A stretch of DNA of 64,000 nucleotides from NCBI GenBank assembly GCA_030220185.1, contig JASPKZ010007283.1:1604001-1668000 (forward strand), read 5' to 3'. Below the pieces are notes generated by a model that saw only the letters and a program-made list of their open reading frames with translations, made no database searches and was not told the DNA's origin. Below, piece by piece: positions 1 through 11,439 of the stretch (position 1 is its first letter; each line of letters starts with the position of its first letter). Source of the DNA: Diploptera punctata. Taxonomy: Eukaryota; Arthropoda; Insecta; Blattodea; Blaberidae. The translations under genes and the position numbers were made by a program.

Positions 1-237
1 GTCATGTCAAACGAATGCCAGAGCAAATATTGCCAAACATTGTTATGGAATGGATCCCAAGAGAAAGGAGGAAGAGAAGAAGACCGAAGAAAACTTGGAT
101 AGAAGGGGTACAAGCAGCTATGAATATCAGAGGAATGGAGGAAGATCAATGGATGGATAGAGAGGAATGACGTTTGGTTTCCGGAAGACGGCGGCAGCTG
201 CCATGATACCGGATGATGATGATGATGATGATGATGA
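1..237 (+). mobile_element. LINE (RTE-like) 3' end fragment with GAT tail
   Basis: The frame from base 3 to the stop at 168-170 reads as the C-terminal tail of a non-LTR reverse transcriptase (HVKRMPEQILPN, then RRPKKTWIEGV and EEDQWMDREE). A shifted frame right after it gives RLVSGRRRQLP and a stop, the usual last residues of insect RTE-like elements. A GAT microsatellite at about 209-237 is the 3' tail. The 5' part lies outside the window. Clade placement rests only on the tail style. Confidence 0.7.
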
Positions 238-240
238 ATG

Positions 241-443
241 AGAAAATCAGAGAACATAGAGAGAAATGGATTACACATGTGGAAAGAATGAATGTAACAA
301 GATTACCAAGAGCAGTATTCAACTACAAGCCAAGAGGTTCAAAGAATGTAGGAAGGCCAGTGAAACGATGGACAGAATAACTGTGATGCGGAACAGACAA
401 TTTATGCCTAGCCCGTGAAGTGAAGAAGAAGAAGAAGAAGATA
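241..443 (+). mobile_element. LINE 3' end fragment with GAA tail
   Basis: The translation contains EKWITHVERMNVTRLPR and GSKNVGRPVKRW, the arginine/proline-rich C-terminal motif of RTE-like polymerases, followed by stops and an AAG/GAA run at about 424-440. This is a different family from the preceding piece and is severely 5'-truncated. Confidence 0.65.
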
Positions 444-483
444 AGGGATTAGTAGAAACGACAGAAACATTTATTTTTAGTAC

Positions 484-870
484 AGCTAGTAGAGACGGTC
501 GCAGTGGTCTACTGGTTATGTTCATTGCCTGTAGACTCGAAGGTCACGGATTCAAACCTGAGCGGAATCGATTAATTCTTAGGATGCAAAAAATTCAAGG
601 TTCAAGTGCTCCGAGTCTGAAGATTTTCAGGCTTGTAAAAGAACCGCAAGACTAAATAAAAAGGCTTCTGTGCAAAATTTAACCGACTTTCATCCATCCT
701 ATTAATCGGCCCTTAGTTATCTAGTGGATATCTCATTGAGGCGATCTGCTAACCACATGTCACTCGTTGACATATATAGGTAAATAAGCGTAACTAAATT
801 AGCTTGGTTAAGGAACTCCCGGTAGGCAGCACCCGAGTCCTCACGCGAGACATATGGGTATATAATACAT
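484..870 (+). mobile_element. tRNA-derived SINE, family 1 (copy a)
   Basis: The head has pol III-like boxes: an A-box-like GTGGTCTACTGGTTATG region near 496 and a B-box-like GGATTCAAACCTGAG near 548. The body matches the copy at 48411-48820, with shared blocks around GAAGATTTTCAGGCT and GTAACTAAATTAG. It is non-coding and would be mobilised by LINE proteins. Confidence 0.7.
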
Positions 871-910
871 ATGTACGAGCAGTAGAAATGTTCGAAACAT
901 TATATCGATG

Positions 911-1159
911 GTGGGCAATGAAAACCTCGTAACTCCGTTTTGTTAAATTTTACAGGAGAAACAAATTACTGTTTTAAATAATTATGAAAATTCATACAGC
1001 AATAGTTCGCACATATTTTACTGCAGAATACAAGTCAAGTTATTATTGAATTTGAAGTCCGTGTTCACAACAGGTTATTCATCACATATTTCTGTGCTGG
1101 CTACTGGAGTTACATGGTTTGCAATGACTAATGGAGTTATGAGGTTCTCATTGCCTACG
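911..1159. mobile_element. MITE-like element with terminal inverted repeats
   Basis: The left end (GGGCAATGAAAACCTCGTAA) is an imperfect inverted match to the right end, where the reverse complement reads GGCAATGAGAACCTCATAAC. The ends are about 250 bp apart with no coding sequence between them. I could not assign a superfamily or a target-site duplication. Confidence 0.55.
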
Positions 1160-1293
1160 TCAATATATTACCTCTGATAAATGTGAAATCTATAGTTATG
1201 TTAATTATGTACGTTGAAATAGCCTCTTTAATTGATATTCAAACAATAAATCTATTTATGCATTATACTTCCTGTGTTAATGTTTTCAAATCA

Positions 1294-1567
1294 TTCCCTG
1301 TATAACCTACTTCCCTCAAATCATAGTTAATGTTATTCTCCCACCTGATTCTTGGTCTACAAACTAGGCGTTTTCCTTCAGGTTTTTCTACAAGAAGCTT
1401 CCATGCACGTCTTTCATTCCCCATTCGTGCCACATGTCATGCCCATCGAAGTCTACGAGACTTAACAGTTCTTACTATTTATGGTTTCCTATAAAGACCA
1501 TGTAGTTCATTGTTATGAAGTTTTCTCCATTCACCTGTCTGTTCATCTCTCTTTGGTCCAAAAATTT
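1294..1567 (-). mobile_element. RTE-A LINE, 3' part (antisense half of an inverted copy)
   Basis: This matches, on the minus strand, the C-terminal coding part of the RTE-A element at 13111-16377. The last 90 or so bases of the element and its TAAG tail are missing. It abuts a plus-strand 5'-UTR piece of the same element at about 1573. Confidence 0.85.
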
Positions 1568-1572
1568 TCCCA

Positions 1573-1875
1573 TGGTATCTTTACTTTGTTGTGGTGGAGT
1601 GGCTTGCGTGCTTAAATGATCCCGAGGCTATACCGGCGGTAGCATTGTTGCCGATAGGTTTACCCATGCCGGACTAGTCGAAGGTGATAAGTGAGACGAA
1701 AAAAGTACCTTGGTAGAAAGAGTGACGATCTTTCAGCGTAAAAATACAACCGTCAAGAAATGAGGACATGGATTCCACTTGCGTAAAATTTTTCGGAGGT
1801 CAAATAGTGCCCCTTTCGGTTCTCCGGGCGGGGACTACTTCAAGAACCCATGCCAAAAAAATTGAAAACATGTCA
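1573..1875 (+). mobile_element. RTE-A LINE, 5' leader (inverted segment)
   Basis: It starts with CATGGTATCTTTAC, the same 5' start as the long copies at 16377 (minus) and 22997 (plus). It runs through the untranslated leader and stops just before the endonuclease start. Its orientation is opposite to that of the adjoining 3' piece. Confidence 0.85.
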
Positions 1876-1889
1876 AAATCCGTCTTGTA

Positions 1890-2650
1890 GTACTTCAAAT
1901 CTTGTATATCAAAATCATTGTTTGTTTGTTTCTTTGTTCGTATTGTATGCGCGGCCATACCGTTGAACCGATTTTGATGGGGTTTTTCGCAAAATGTTCA
2001 GAGGATTCCCGGGATGAACATAGGTTATAAGAGAGTTGTGATATTCAACCCCTTCACCCCTAAAAATCACCCTTTGTTGTGAAAAACATGAAATAAAGTT
2101 CCTATTTAGACTCTTAAATGGCTTACGTTGTCTAAACCATAACAAATACACCAAATTAATGTACACAGAATTGAATATCTCAAAAACCTCTACAAAAACG
2201 ACCGCGAGTGCATACGTTTATCTCTTACGGATAACTCACAATAACCATTTTTGTTTTTCATTGATGCCAAGAAGATCGGAATAAGTCGATTTCCGGACAA
2301 GCGTGCTCTGCCATACTGTTCATCCGATTGAGATGGGGCTTTTTGAAAAATGTTCGGCAGATTCCTGGGATGAACATAGGCTGTAAGGGAGTTGTAATAC
2401 TCAACTCCTACACCCCTAAAAATCACCTTCTGTAACAAAAAAGTGAAATAAAGTCCCCATTTTTACGTTTAAATGGCTTACGCTGCCTAAATCATAATAA
2501 ATACACCAAATTAATATACACAGAATTGAACATCTCAAAAAACTCTACAAAAAATTCCGCGACAGCACATGTTTATCTTGTACGGATAACTCACAATAAC
2601 ATTTTTGTCTTTAATTGACGCCAAGAATATCGGGATAAGCAGATTCCGGA
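1890..2650. repeat. Unclassified repeat present as a diverged tandem dimer
   Basis: Two units of roughly 350 bp share blocks such as GGGATGAACATAGG, CACCCCTAAAAATCACC and ACACCAAATTAAT. The GAACCGATTTTGATGGGG stretch recalls a motif common in arthropod Helitron-like repeats and also resembles the Helitron at 60583, but no Helitron termini were found here. No coding capacity. Confidence 0.6.
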
Positions 2651-2686
2651 ACAGTACACAGCTGGTGGTAAAATCATATAGTGCAG

Positions 2687-5600
2687 CAAATTAGTATAAA
2701 GGCACTTGTTAGAAGTGTGAACACAAGTTTATTTAATTCTTTCTTTGGCATTTTTCTATCTTAACTTAGGAAGTGATTGAGTATAAAACACACAAAAATA
2801 ATGTCAAAATTAATTATCCATTTTCGTCCAAAAAAGTACATGAAAACTGAAACCACTCTCACATATGGTGGAAATTAGTATAAAGGCACTTGTTAGAAGT
2901 GTGAACACAAGTTTATTTACTCTTTCTTCGGCATTTTTCTATCTTAACTTAGGAAGTGATTGAGTATAAAACACACAAAAATAATGTCAAAATTAATTAT
3001 CCATTTTCGTCCAAAAAAGTACATGAAAACTGAAACCACTCTCACATATGGTGGAAATTAGTATAAAGGCACTTGTTAGAAGTGTGAACACAAGTTTATT
3101 TACTCTTTCTTCGGCATTTTTCTATCTTAACTTAGGAAGTGATTGAGTATAAAACACACAAAATAATGTCAAAATTAATTATCCATTTCGTCCAAAAAAG
3201 TACATGAAAACTGAAACCACTCTCACATATGGTGGAAATTAGTATAAAGGCACTTGTTAGAAGTGTGAACACAAGTTTATTTACTCTTTCTTTGGCATTT
3301 TTCTATCTAACTTAGGAAGTGATTGAATATAAAACACACAAAAATAATGTCAAAATTAATTATCCATTTTCGTCCAAAAAAGTAAATGAAAACTGAAACC
3401 ACTCTCACATATGGTGGAAATTAGTATAAAGGCACTTGTTAGAAGTGTGAACACAAGTTTATTTACTCTTTCTTTGGCATTTTTCTATCTTAACTTAGGA
3501 AGTGATTGAGTATAAAACACACAAAAATAATGTCAAAATTAATTATCCATTTTCGTCCAAAAAAGTACATGAAAACTGAAACCACTCTCACATATGGTGG
3601 AAATTAGTATAAAGGCACTTGTTAGAAGTGTGAACACATGTTTATTTACTCTTTCTTTGGCATTTTTCTATCTTAACTTAGGAAGTGATTGAGTATAAAA
3701 CACACAAAAATAATGTCAAAATTAATTATCCATTTTCGTCCAAAAAAGTACATGAAAACTGAAACCACTCTCACATATGGTGGAAATTAGTATAAAGGCA
3801 CTTGTTAGAAGTGTGAACACAAGTTTATTTACTCTTTCTTTGGCATTTTTCTATCTGAACTTAGGAAGTGATTGAGTATAAAACACACAAAAATAATGTC
3901 AAAATTAATTATCCATTTTCGTCCAAAAAAGTACATGAAAACTGAAACCACTCTCACATATGGTGGAAATTAGTATAAAGACACTTGTTAGAAGTGTGAA
4001 CACAAGTTTATTTATCTTTCTTTGGCATTTTTCTATCTTAACTTAGGAAGTGATTCAGTATAAAACACACAAAAATAATGTCAAAATTAATTATCCATTT
4101 CCATCCAAAAAAGTACATGAAAACTGAAACCACTCTCACATATGGTGGAAATTAGTATAAAGGCACTTGTTAGAAGTGTGAACACAAGTTTATTTACTCT
4201 TTCTTTGGCATTTTTCTATCTTAACTTAGGAAGTGATTGAGTATAAAACACACAAAAATAATGTCAAAATTAATTATCCATTTTCGTCCAAAAAAGTACA
4301 TGAGAACTGAAACCACTCTCACATATGGTGGAAATTAGTATAAAGACACTTGTTAGAAGTGTGAACACAAGTTTATTTACTCTTTCTTTGGCATTTTTCT
4401 ATCTTAACTTAGGAAGTGATTGAGTATAAAACACACAAAAATAATGTCAAAATTAATTATCCATTTTCGTCCAAAAAAGTACATGAAAACTGAAACCACT
4501 CTCACATATGGTGGAAATTAGTATAAAGACACTTGTTAGAAGTGTGAACACAAGTTTATTTACTCTTTCTTTGGCATTTTTCTATCTTAACTTAGGAAGT
4601 GATTGAGTATAAAACACACAAAAATAATGTCAAAATTAATTATCCATTTTCGTCCAAAAAAGTACATGAAAACTGAAACCACTCTCACATATGGTGGAAA
4701 TTAGTATAAAGGCACTTGTTAGAAGTGTGAACACAAGTTTATTTACTCTTTCTTTGTCATTTTTCTATCTTAACTTAGGAAGTGATTGAGTATAAAACAC
4801 ACAAAAATAATGTCAAAATTAATTATCCATTTTCGTCCAAAAAAGTACATGAAAACTGAAACCACTCTCACATATGGTGGAAATTAGTATAAAGACACTT
4901 GTTAGAAGTGTGAACACAAGTTTATTTACTCTTTCTTTGGCATTTTTCTGTCTTAACTTAGGAAGTGATTGAGTATAAAACACACAAAAATAATGTCAAA
5001 ATTAATTATCCATTTTCGTCCAAAAAAGTAAATGAAAACTGAAACCACTCTCACATATGGTGGAAATTAGTATAAAGACACTTGTTAGAAGTGTGAACAC
5101 AAGTTTATTTACTCTTTCTTTGGCATTTTTCTATCTTAACTTAGGAAGTGATTGAGTATAAAACACACAAAAATAATGTCAAAATTAATTATCCATTTTC
5201 GTCCAAAAAAGTACATGAAAACTGAAACCACTCTCACTGCATTCGGAAGAAGAAGAAGAAGAAGAAGACTCTCACATATGGTGGAAATTAGTATAAAGGC
5301 ACTTGTTAGAAGTGTGAGCACAAGTTTATTTACTCTTTCTTTGGCATTTTTCTATCTTAACTTAGGAAGTGATTGAGTATAAAACACACAAAAATAATGT
5401 CAAAATTAATTATCCATTTTCGTCCAAAAAAGTAAGTGAAAACTGAAACCACTCTCACATATGGTGGAAATTAGTATAAAGGCACTTGTTAGAAGTGTAA
5501 ACACAAGTTAATTTACTCTTTCTTTGGCATTTTTCTATCTTAACTTAGGAAGTGATTGAGTATAAAACACACAAAAATAATGTCAAAATTAATTATCCAT

Positions 5601-7866
5601 TTTCGTCCAAAAAAGTACATGAAAACTGAAACCACTCTCACATATGGTGGAAATTAGTATAAAGGCACTTGTTAGAAGTGTGAACACAAGTTTATTTACT
5701 CTTTCTTTGGCATTTTTCTATCTTAACTTAGGAAGTGATTGAGTATAAAACACACGAAAATAATGTCAAAATTAATTATCCATTTTCGTCCAAAAAAGTA
5801 CATGAAAACTGAAACCACTCTCACATATGGTGGAAATTAGTATAAAGGCACTTGTTAGAAGTGTGAACACAAGTTTATTTACTCTTTCTTTGGCATTTTT
5901 CTATCTTAACTTAGGAAGTGATTGAGTATAAAACACACAAAAATAATGTCAAAATTAATTATCCATTTTCGTCCAAAAAAGTACATGAAAACTGAAACCA
6001 CTCTCACATATGGTGGAAATTAGTATAAAGGCACTTGTTAGAAGTGTGAACATAAGTTTATTTACTCTTTCTTTGGCATTTTTCTATCTTAACTTAGGAA
6101 GTGATTGAGTATAAAACACACAAAAATAATGTCAAAATTAATTATCCATTTTCGTCCAAAAAAGTACATGAAAACTGAAACCACTCTCACATATGGTGGA
6201 AATTAGTATAAGGCACTTGGTAGAAGTGTGAACACATGTTTATTTACTCTTTCTTTGGCATTTTTCTATCTTAACTTAGGAAGTGATTGAGTATAAAACA
6301 CACACAAAATATGTCAAAATTAATTATCCATTTTCGTCCAAAAAAGTACATGAAAACTGAAACCACTCTCACATATGGTGGAAATTAGTATAAAGGCACT
6401 TGTTAGAAGTGTAAACACAAGTTTATTTACTCTTTCTTTGGCATTTTTCTATCTTAACTTAGGAAGTGATTGAGTATAAAACACACAAAAATAATGTCAA
6501 AATTAATTATCCATTTTCGTCCAAAAAAGTACATGAAAACTGAAACCACTCTCACATATGGTGGAAATTAGTATAAAGGCACTTGTTAGAAGTGTGAACA
6601 CAAGTTTATTTACTCTTTCTTTGGCATTTTTCTATCTTAACTTAGGAAGTGATTCAGTATAAAACACACAAAAATAATGTCAAAATTAATTATCCATTTT
6701 CGTCCAAAAAAGTACATGAAAACTGAAACCACTCTCACATATGGTAGAAATTAGTATAAAGGCACTTGTTAGAAGTGTGAACACAAGTTTATTTACTCTT
6801 TCTTTGGCATTTTTCTATCTTAACTTAGGAAGTGATTGAGTATAAAACACACAAAAATAATGTCAAAATTAATTATCCATTTTCGTCCAAAAAAGTACAT
6901 GAAAACTGAAACCACTCTCACATATGGTGGAAATTAGTATAAAGGCACTTGGTAGAAGTGTGAACACATGTTTATTTACTCTTTCTTTGGCATTTTTCTA
7001 TCTTAACTTAGGAAGTGATTGAGTATAAAACACACAAAAATAATGTCAAAATTAATTATCCATTTTCGTCCAAAAAAGTACATGAAAACTGAAACCACTC
7101 TCACATATGGTGGAAATTAGTATAAAGGCACTTGTTAGAAGTGTGAACACAAGTTTATTTACTCTTTCTTTGGCATTTTTCTATCTTAACTTAGGAAGTG
7201 ATTGAGTATAAAACACACAAAAATAATGTCAAAATTAATTATCCATTTTCGTCCAAAAAAGTAAATGAAAACTGAAACCACTCTCACATATGGTGGAAAT
7301 TAGTATAAAGGCACTTGTTAGAAGTGTGAACACAAGTTTATTTACTCTTTCTTTGGCATTTTTCTATCTTAACTTAGGAAGTGATTGAGTATAAAACACA
7401 CAAAAATAATGTCAAAATTAATTATCCATTTTCGTCCAAAAAGTACATGAAAACTGAAACCACTCTCACATATGGTGGAAATTAGTATAAAGGCACTTGT
7501 TAGAAGTGTGAACACATGTTTATTTACTCTTTCTTTGGCATTTTTCTATCTTAACTTAGGAAGTGATTGAGTATAAAACACACAAAAATAATGTCAAAAT
7601 TAATTATCCATTTTCGTCCAAAAAAGTACATGAAAACTGAAACCACTCTCACATATGGAGGAAATTGTTATAAAGGCACTTGTTAGAAGTGTGAACAGAA
7701 GTTTATTTACTCTTTCTTTGGTATTTTTCTATCTTAAATTAGGAAGTGATTGAGTATAAAACACACACAAATAATGTCAAAATTAATTATCCACTTTTGT
7801 CCAAAAAAATACATGAAAACTCAAACCACTCTCACATATGGGTGGAAATTAGTATAAAGGCACTTT
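2687..7866. repeat. 183-bp satellite array, about 28 copies
   Basis: Successive GGTGGAAATTAGTATAAAGG starts fall at 2867, 3050, 3231, 3413 and 3596, a period of 181-183 bp, and this continues to 7866. Most monomers differ at only a few positions, while the last two (from about 7656) are visibly more diverged, as expected at an array edge. The monomer holds a short inverted motif CACTTGTTAGAAGTG. It has no long open frame; short frames inside it are chance. Confidence 0.97.
5230..5275. mobile_element. Tiny retro-insertion inside one satellite monomer
   Basis: A 30-bp insert (5238-5267) beginning TGCATTCGG and continuing as a GAA run interrupts one monomer. The 8-bp sequence ACTCTCAC flanks it on both sides (5230-5237 and 5268-5275), while all other monomers carry it once. 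This is what an extremely 5'-truncated LINE with a GAA tail would leave. Confidence 0.75.
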
Positions 7867-7920
7867 GTGTATTTCACAGATTAAACCAAAAAGACTGAGT
7901 ACAAAGTTTAAAACAAAGTT

Positions 7921-8541
7921 CTAAAATTTAGTTGAACCTCCATTGTTCTTAATTACTTGGAAGATTCTCTTTGGCATTGACTTTATCAGGGTGTTTATTT
8001 CTTCCACTGAGATTGAAGCCCACTCTTCCCGAATAGCATTTTTCAGCTCAGACATTGTCCCAAACTGCCGTCCATTGCAATACATACGCCTTGCCAGGAT
8101 CCCCCATAAGTTCTCAATCGGATTTAAATCAGGACTTCTGGCTGGCAACGTCAAAAGAGGTATTCCTTTCTTCCTGAACCACTCCTTTGATTTGGCAGAC
8201 ACGTGAATGGAAGCATTATCTTGTTGAAAAATTAGATATTCGCCAAATTCCTCATACATTCGTGTCAACTCGGACTCCAGAATCTCCTCAGTGTATGACC
8301 CAGAATGCATCTTAGTGCGTATCCATGCCAGTTTTGATCTTCCTTTAAAGCAGAATGCTGCCCAAATCATAACGCCTCCATCACCAAAGTTTCTACTCAT
8401 TCTAACTTGCTCTTCAGTATGGAGGTCGTGCCAGTAATACAGAAAGCCATCAGGCCCGTCCAGATTAAACTTCTTCTTGTCACTGAATATTACTTTATTC
8501 CATTCTGAGGTCCAGGATATGTGTTCTTCAGCAAAAGTCAT
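7921..8541 (-). pseudogene. Tc1 transposase, catalytic part (DD34E)
   Basis: This is the catalytic half of a Tc1-family transposase, the enzyme that cuts and pastes the surrounding element at TA sites. The 206-codon open frame shows the expected signatures: FSDKKKFNLDG with the first aspartate, FQQDNASIH with the second, and SPDLNPIENLWG with the glutamate. Exactly 34 residues lie between the second aspartate and the glutamate, so the acidic triad is complete (DD34E). It begins at an internal methionine; the sequence upstream that should join it to the DNA-binding part (8656-8931) is out of frame, with a run of nine A on the coding strand and at least one further shift. A typical Tc1 transposase is about 340 residues, so no single product is likely to be made. 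Confidence 0.9.
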
Positions 8542-8655
8542 TCTAGATTTCTTATGTGCATTGTTCAGAGGCAGTTTACTAAGACTTTTTTTTTAATTTT
8601 AGGTTCTTGTCTTCTGACAGAATTTGTCTTACTCGTCTGGCTTTTAATGACAACT

Positions 8656-8931
8656 TCACTTCAAATCAGCCTGGATTTGAGAAGAAAACATACTCTTACC
8701 TTTTGCTTTACGCAAAATGACATGTTTAGTGCGCTCAGACAATTTTCTTGTCCGTCCATTCTTCCCGTTTTTTCTATATTGTGAGCTCAGTTTGACAAAA
8801 TTATCAATGACACATCTTGAACGTCCCAATTTCGCAGCTATTTGTCGATTGGAAAGGCCCATCTCCTTGAAGGCACTAACTATTGCTTTCTCTTCATTTG
8901 ATAGAGGCTTTCCACGCGGCATTGTACGCAC
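8656..8931 (-). pseudogene. Tc1 transposase, N-terminal DNA-binding part
   Basis: The frame begins MRTMPRGKPLSNEEKAIV and continues with GLSNRQIAAKLGRSRCVIDN, a helix-turn-helix typical of the Tc1 DNA-binding domain that recognises the terminal repeats, then a basic KNGRTRKLSERTK linker. It ends early (QADLK, stop) where the catalytic frame should follow. The start fits because the HTH begins about 20 residues in, as in other Tc1 proteins. It is separated from the catalytic frame by a frameshift, so the element is defective in cis. Confidence 0.88.
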
Positions 8932-9245
8932 TACTGACTTGTAACTGATGAACGATGCTCACAGACACGTCTTCTCCGTGTAACTGAAGTGTTTTGTTTA
9001 CATTTATGTCTGTGTAAGAGCCAGAAGTTAACCTGCCTTTATCCGCTTTCCACCTCTAGGACAGCGTTTTCTTAGTTTTTACGTAATATTTACGTATATA
9101 ATAAATACAAAATGTGGAGACCTATATGAAATTATGTCCAAGATAATTATATGTAATCTATGACGCACATGCGGTATTTGCATAAATATTTCAGGTTGTT
9201 TTACTATTAAGAGTTAGTGCCTTTATACCAATTTCCTCCTCTGTA

Positions 9246-9955
9246 TTAGCATTTATTTATGAGTAGCAGCGCACGCCGGGTATTAGCTAATACTGAATAT
9301 AATGAACTCAGTGTCTTATATCTAACGTCTACCACGTTAAACTAACATTTTAAATACCTGCCAATAATAAACTAAAATTATATGGGTGTCAAAATGATTT
9401 TTTGGAAGAGTCATAATGGTATTATTTTTATTCTTACTGCTTTCTTCATGGAAAACAGTAGAAACCTGTCGATGATGATAACTGTCCTCTCATACCCCTT
9501 CAAATATCCTATCTGCGTTTATAATATAGGCAGGCGAATGATTCAGATTGTACCACGAGGAAGAGAGAAAGAAGATGTCTCTACCAGTTCTACAATATTC
9601 TCATATCGTCCCACTGAAGAAACGTTCTCGGCAGCGGTGATTTTATGTTAAAGCAAGCTTGATAGAGCTTTCAGACACAGGATGTTTAAAAAATAAGTGT
9701 TTATTGTATTGTACCTGCAATTCCATAAACAAGTAAATTTTCTTAGAGTTTCTGAATATTCACTGTAAATATAAAACACGTTAAGAATTGCTTGTAGTTA
9801 TAGAGGAAGCGTTAAAAAAATATTTTAAAAGAGAACTGTGTTTAAATATGTTCTCGAAATTTTAAGGAAGGCTCTGCTTCGGAGCCTAAGCTGAGGAGCC
9901 GCGCCGCTCCTGTCGAACAAACTTCTCTCCAAATGTTTTTAACTAAAAATATATA
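9246..9955. other. No gene recognised
   Basis: AT-rich sequence. I see no conserved coding frame. A GTATTAGCTAATAC palindrome lies at about 9278 and a small GC hairpin (GGCTC...GAGCC) at about 9871. Confidence 0.5.
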
Positions 9956-9959
9956 AATC

Positions 9960-10150
9960 TGTGTTTCTTCTGGTTTACTATATGGATGCGAAACATGATC
10001 AGGTAGTTAAAAAAGGAGAAAATGTTACGAGTGTTTGAGAATACGATGTGTTTAGAAAAAATTGTGGGACAAATATAAGAATACGTAAGCTGCATGATCT
10101 TTATGAAACTAGTTGTAATAAGTGCAGTTAAGTCTCGGTTGCCAGCACTG
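9960..10150 (+). mobile_element. Decayed RTE-A fragment
   Basis: The translation reads LLYGCET, then MLRVFENT, then AVKSRLP with stops between. These line up with YGCETWTLTLREE, LRVFENKVLR and TVKSRRLRW of the better RTE-A copies. Confidence 0.65.
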
Positions 10151-10699
10151 AGAAATATGGACATTTATTTAAAAGGAGCAGCCCCTGGTTTCTTGTGGTA
10201 AGGTCCTTCCAGATTCTTGCAATTGATACAGTGTAAGAATTATAGTAATGGGAGGTCTGTGTTGTGGGATGCGAAGTAGAATGTTCTGGTGCCATCGTGA
10301 ACCCAAATTGTGATTTGAGGATAGGAGATGTAAGCGAGAGGATTAGTAAGTTGGTGTAGAGGTATCTACAATTTTCATTAGCAGAATAAGAGCATATTCT
10401 ACCATCATGGAGATGGATTAGCACAGATCTCGAACGTGTGAAGAAATGTGGTCATATTTAGGAATGCTGAAAATATATCTGATAAATATGTTATGGATAC
10501 GTTCTAATTGACGTGCTATAAACCATTGTTAATGTCTGTCAGTAATTAAATACATGGTGAATCACAGTTGAGATTATGAAATAAAATGTTAAAATGAGTA
10601 TCTGATATATCAGTCGTCCTCAATTAAATTAACTTCTGTTTAAAAACTTTTTCAAATAATTAAAACGTGTAAACCTTTCAGAATTTTGTTCCATCTTTG
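10151..10699. other. No gene recognised
   Basis: Short open frames on both strands show no family motif. I see nothing else to report. Confidence 0.4.
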
Positions 10700-11400
10700 G
10701 CATGTAGTTCGGTATTGAGGTTTTCGTGAAGGTTGTACAGAGGGTTCAGGTCGTTGTGTGTGTTTTCTTTCAACATGTATGTATTCTTTGCTTCTTTTAA
10801 TATTTAAATATCTTCACGAATGTTAATTTTATAGTGGTTATTCTCTACGTGTAAGATTGACATTGCATTATTGATTGTGTGCAACTCATGAATTTTTTTC
10901 CAGTATATGTTTAATAAAGCATGATTTTCCTTCATGATCAATAAGATAGTTAAACTGTTCATTGAATTTTTGTGTTAAAATTCCAAGTCTTTCTGCCTAT
11001 GTAAAATCTGTCGAAACTTTTAAATCTGAGTTTGTAAACATTTTCATTTTCGTACATATTAGTTCCTTCTACTTTATTTGATATGCTGTTTTGTTTGTTA
11101 GTTTTAAATGCTTTTTTATTGTTATTATTTTTGTTATTAAATTAGTCAATTTTAATCTTATAGGGAATATTTCGTCCATAAGTGAGTGAAATCCAGTTAT
11201 TTGTATTTAGATAATCTTCTCTTTTTAGTTTCGTTATATTTGTTAATTTTTTCTGATCAATTAAATGATTGTTTATTCTTTAAATCCATTTGTTATAGCC
11301 AGAAAATTTATATAATTTAAATTCTTTGTTGTAATTTGTTTTGTTTATTAGTATATTTAATATTCTGTTTATTAGCTCATAGAGCTGTTCATTGTTTTGT
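10700..11400 (-). pseudogene. Penelope-like element remnant, GIY-YIG end
   Basis: On the minus strand the translation contains NVYKLRFKSF, then DRFYIGRKTWNFN, which fits the GIY-YIG endonuclease signature of Penelope-like retroelements. Further along come YTGKKFHELHTINNA and LHVENNHYKINI, matching the region after the catalytic core. Several stops interrupt it. Its upstream part is homologous at DNA level to the plus-strand remnant at 11440-12130, so the two are head-to-head copies of one family. Functionally it would have supplied the endonuclease for target-primed integration; this copy is dead. Confidence 0.7.
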
Positions 11401-11439
11401 TGTATGGTGTTACAATTCACAGAAGAAATTGAAATTAAC

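Larger units (their letters stand above)
7839..9243 (-). mobile_element. Tc1-type DNA transposon with terminal inverted repeats
   Basis: The left end (about 7839-7864, containing GGAAATTAGTATAAAGGCAC) and the right end (9216-9243, reverse complement GGAAATTGGTATAAAGGCAC) form terminal inverted repeats. TA dinucleotides lie outside both ends, as expected for Tc1/mariner insertion. The interior encodes a broken Tc1 transposase on the minus strand. The left terminal repeat is also the start of the neighbouring satellite monomer. Confidence 0.85.

Noticed and set aside
5136..5376. Open frames on both strands inside the satellite
   Set aside because: They exist only because the GAA insertion shifts one monomer; homologous monomers have stops.
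2687..7866. Regular repeats that could suggest a CRISPR array
   Set aside because: The whole 183-bp unit is conserved with no unique spacers, and the context is eukaryotic.
9255..9295. GCGCACGCCGGGTATTAGCTAA resembles a Helitron 3' end in part (shown only as location)
   Set aside because: There is no matching 5' TC end or family sequence upstream, and the CTAA is part of a palindrome.
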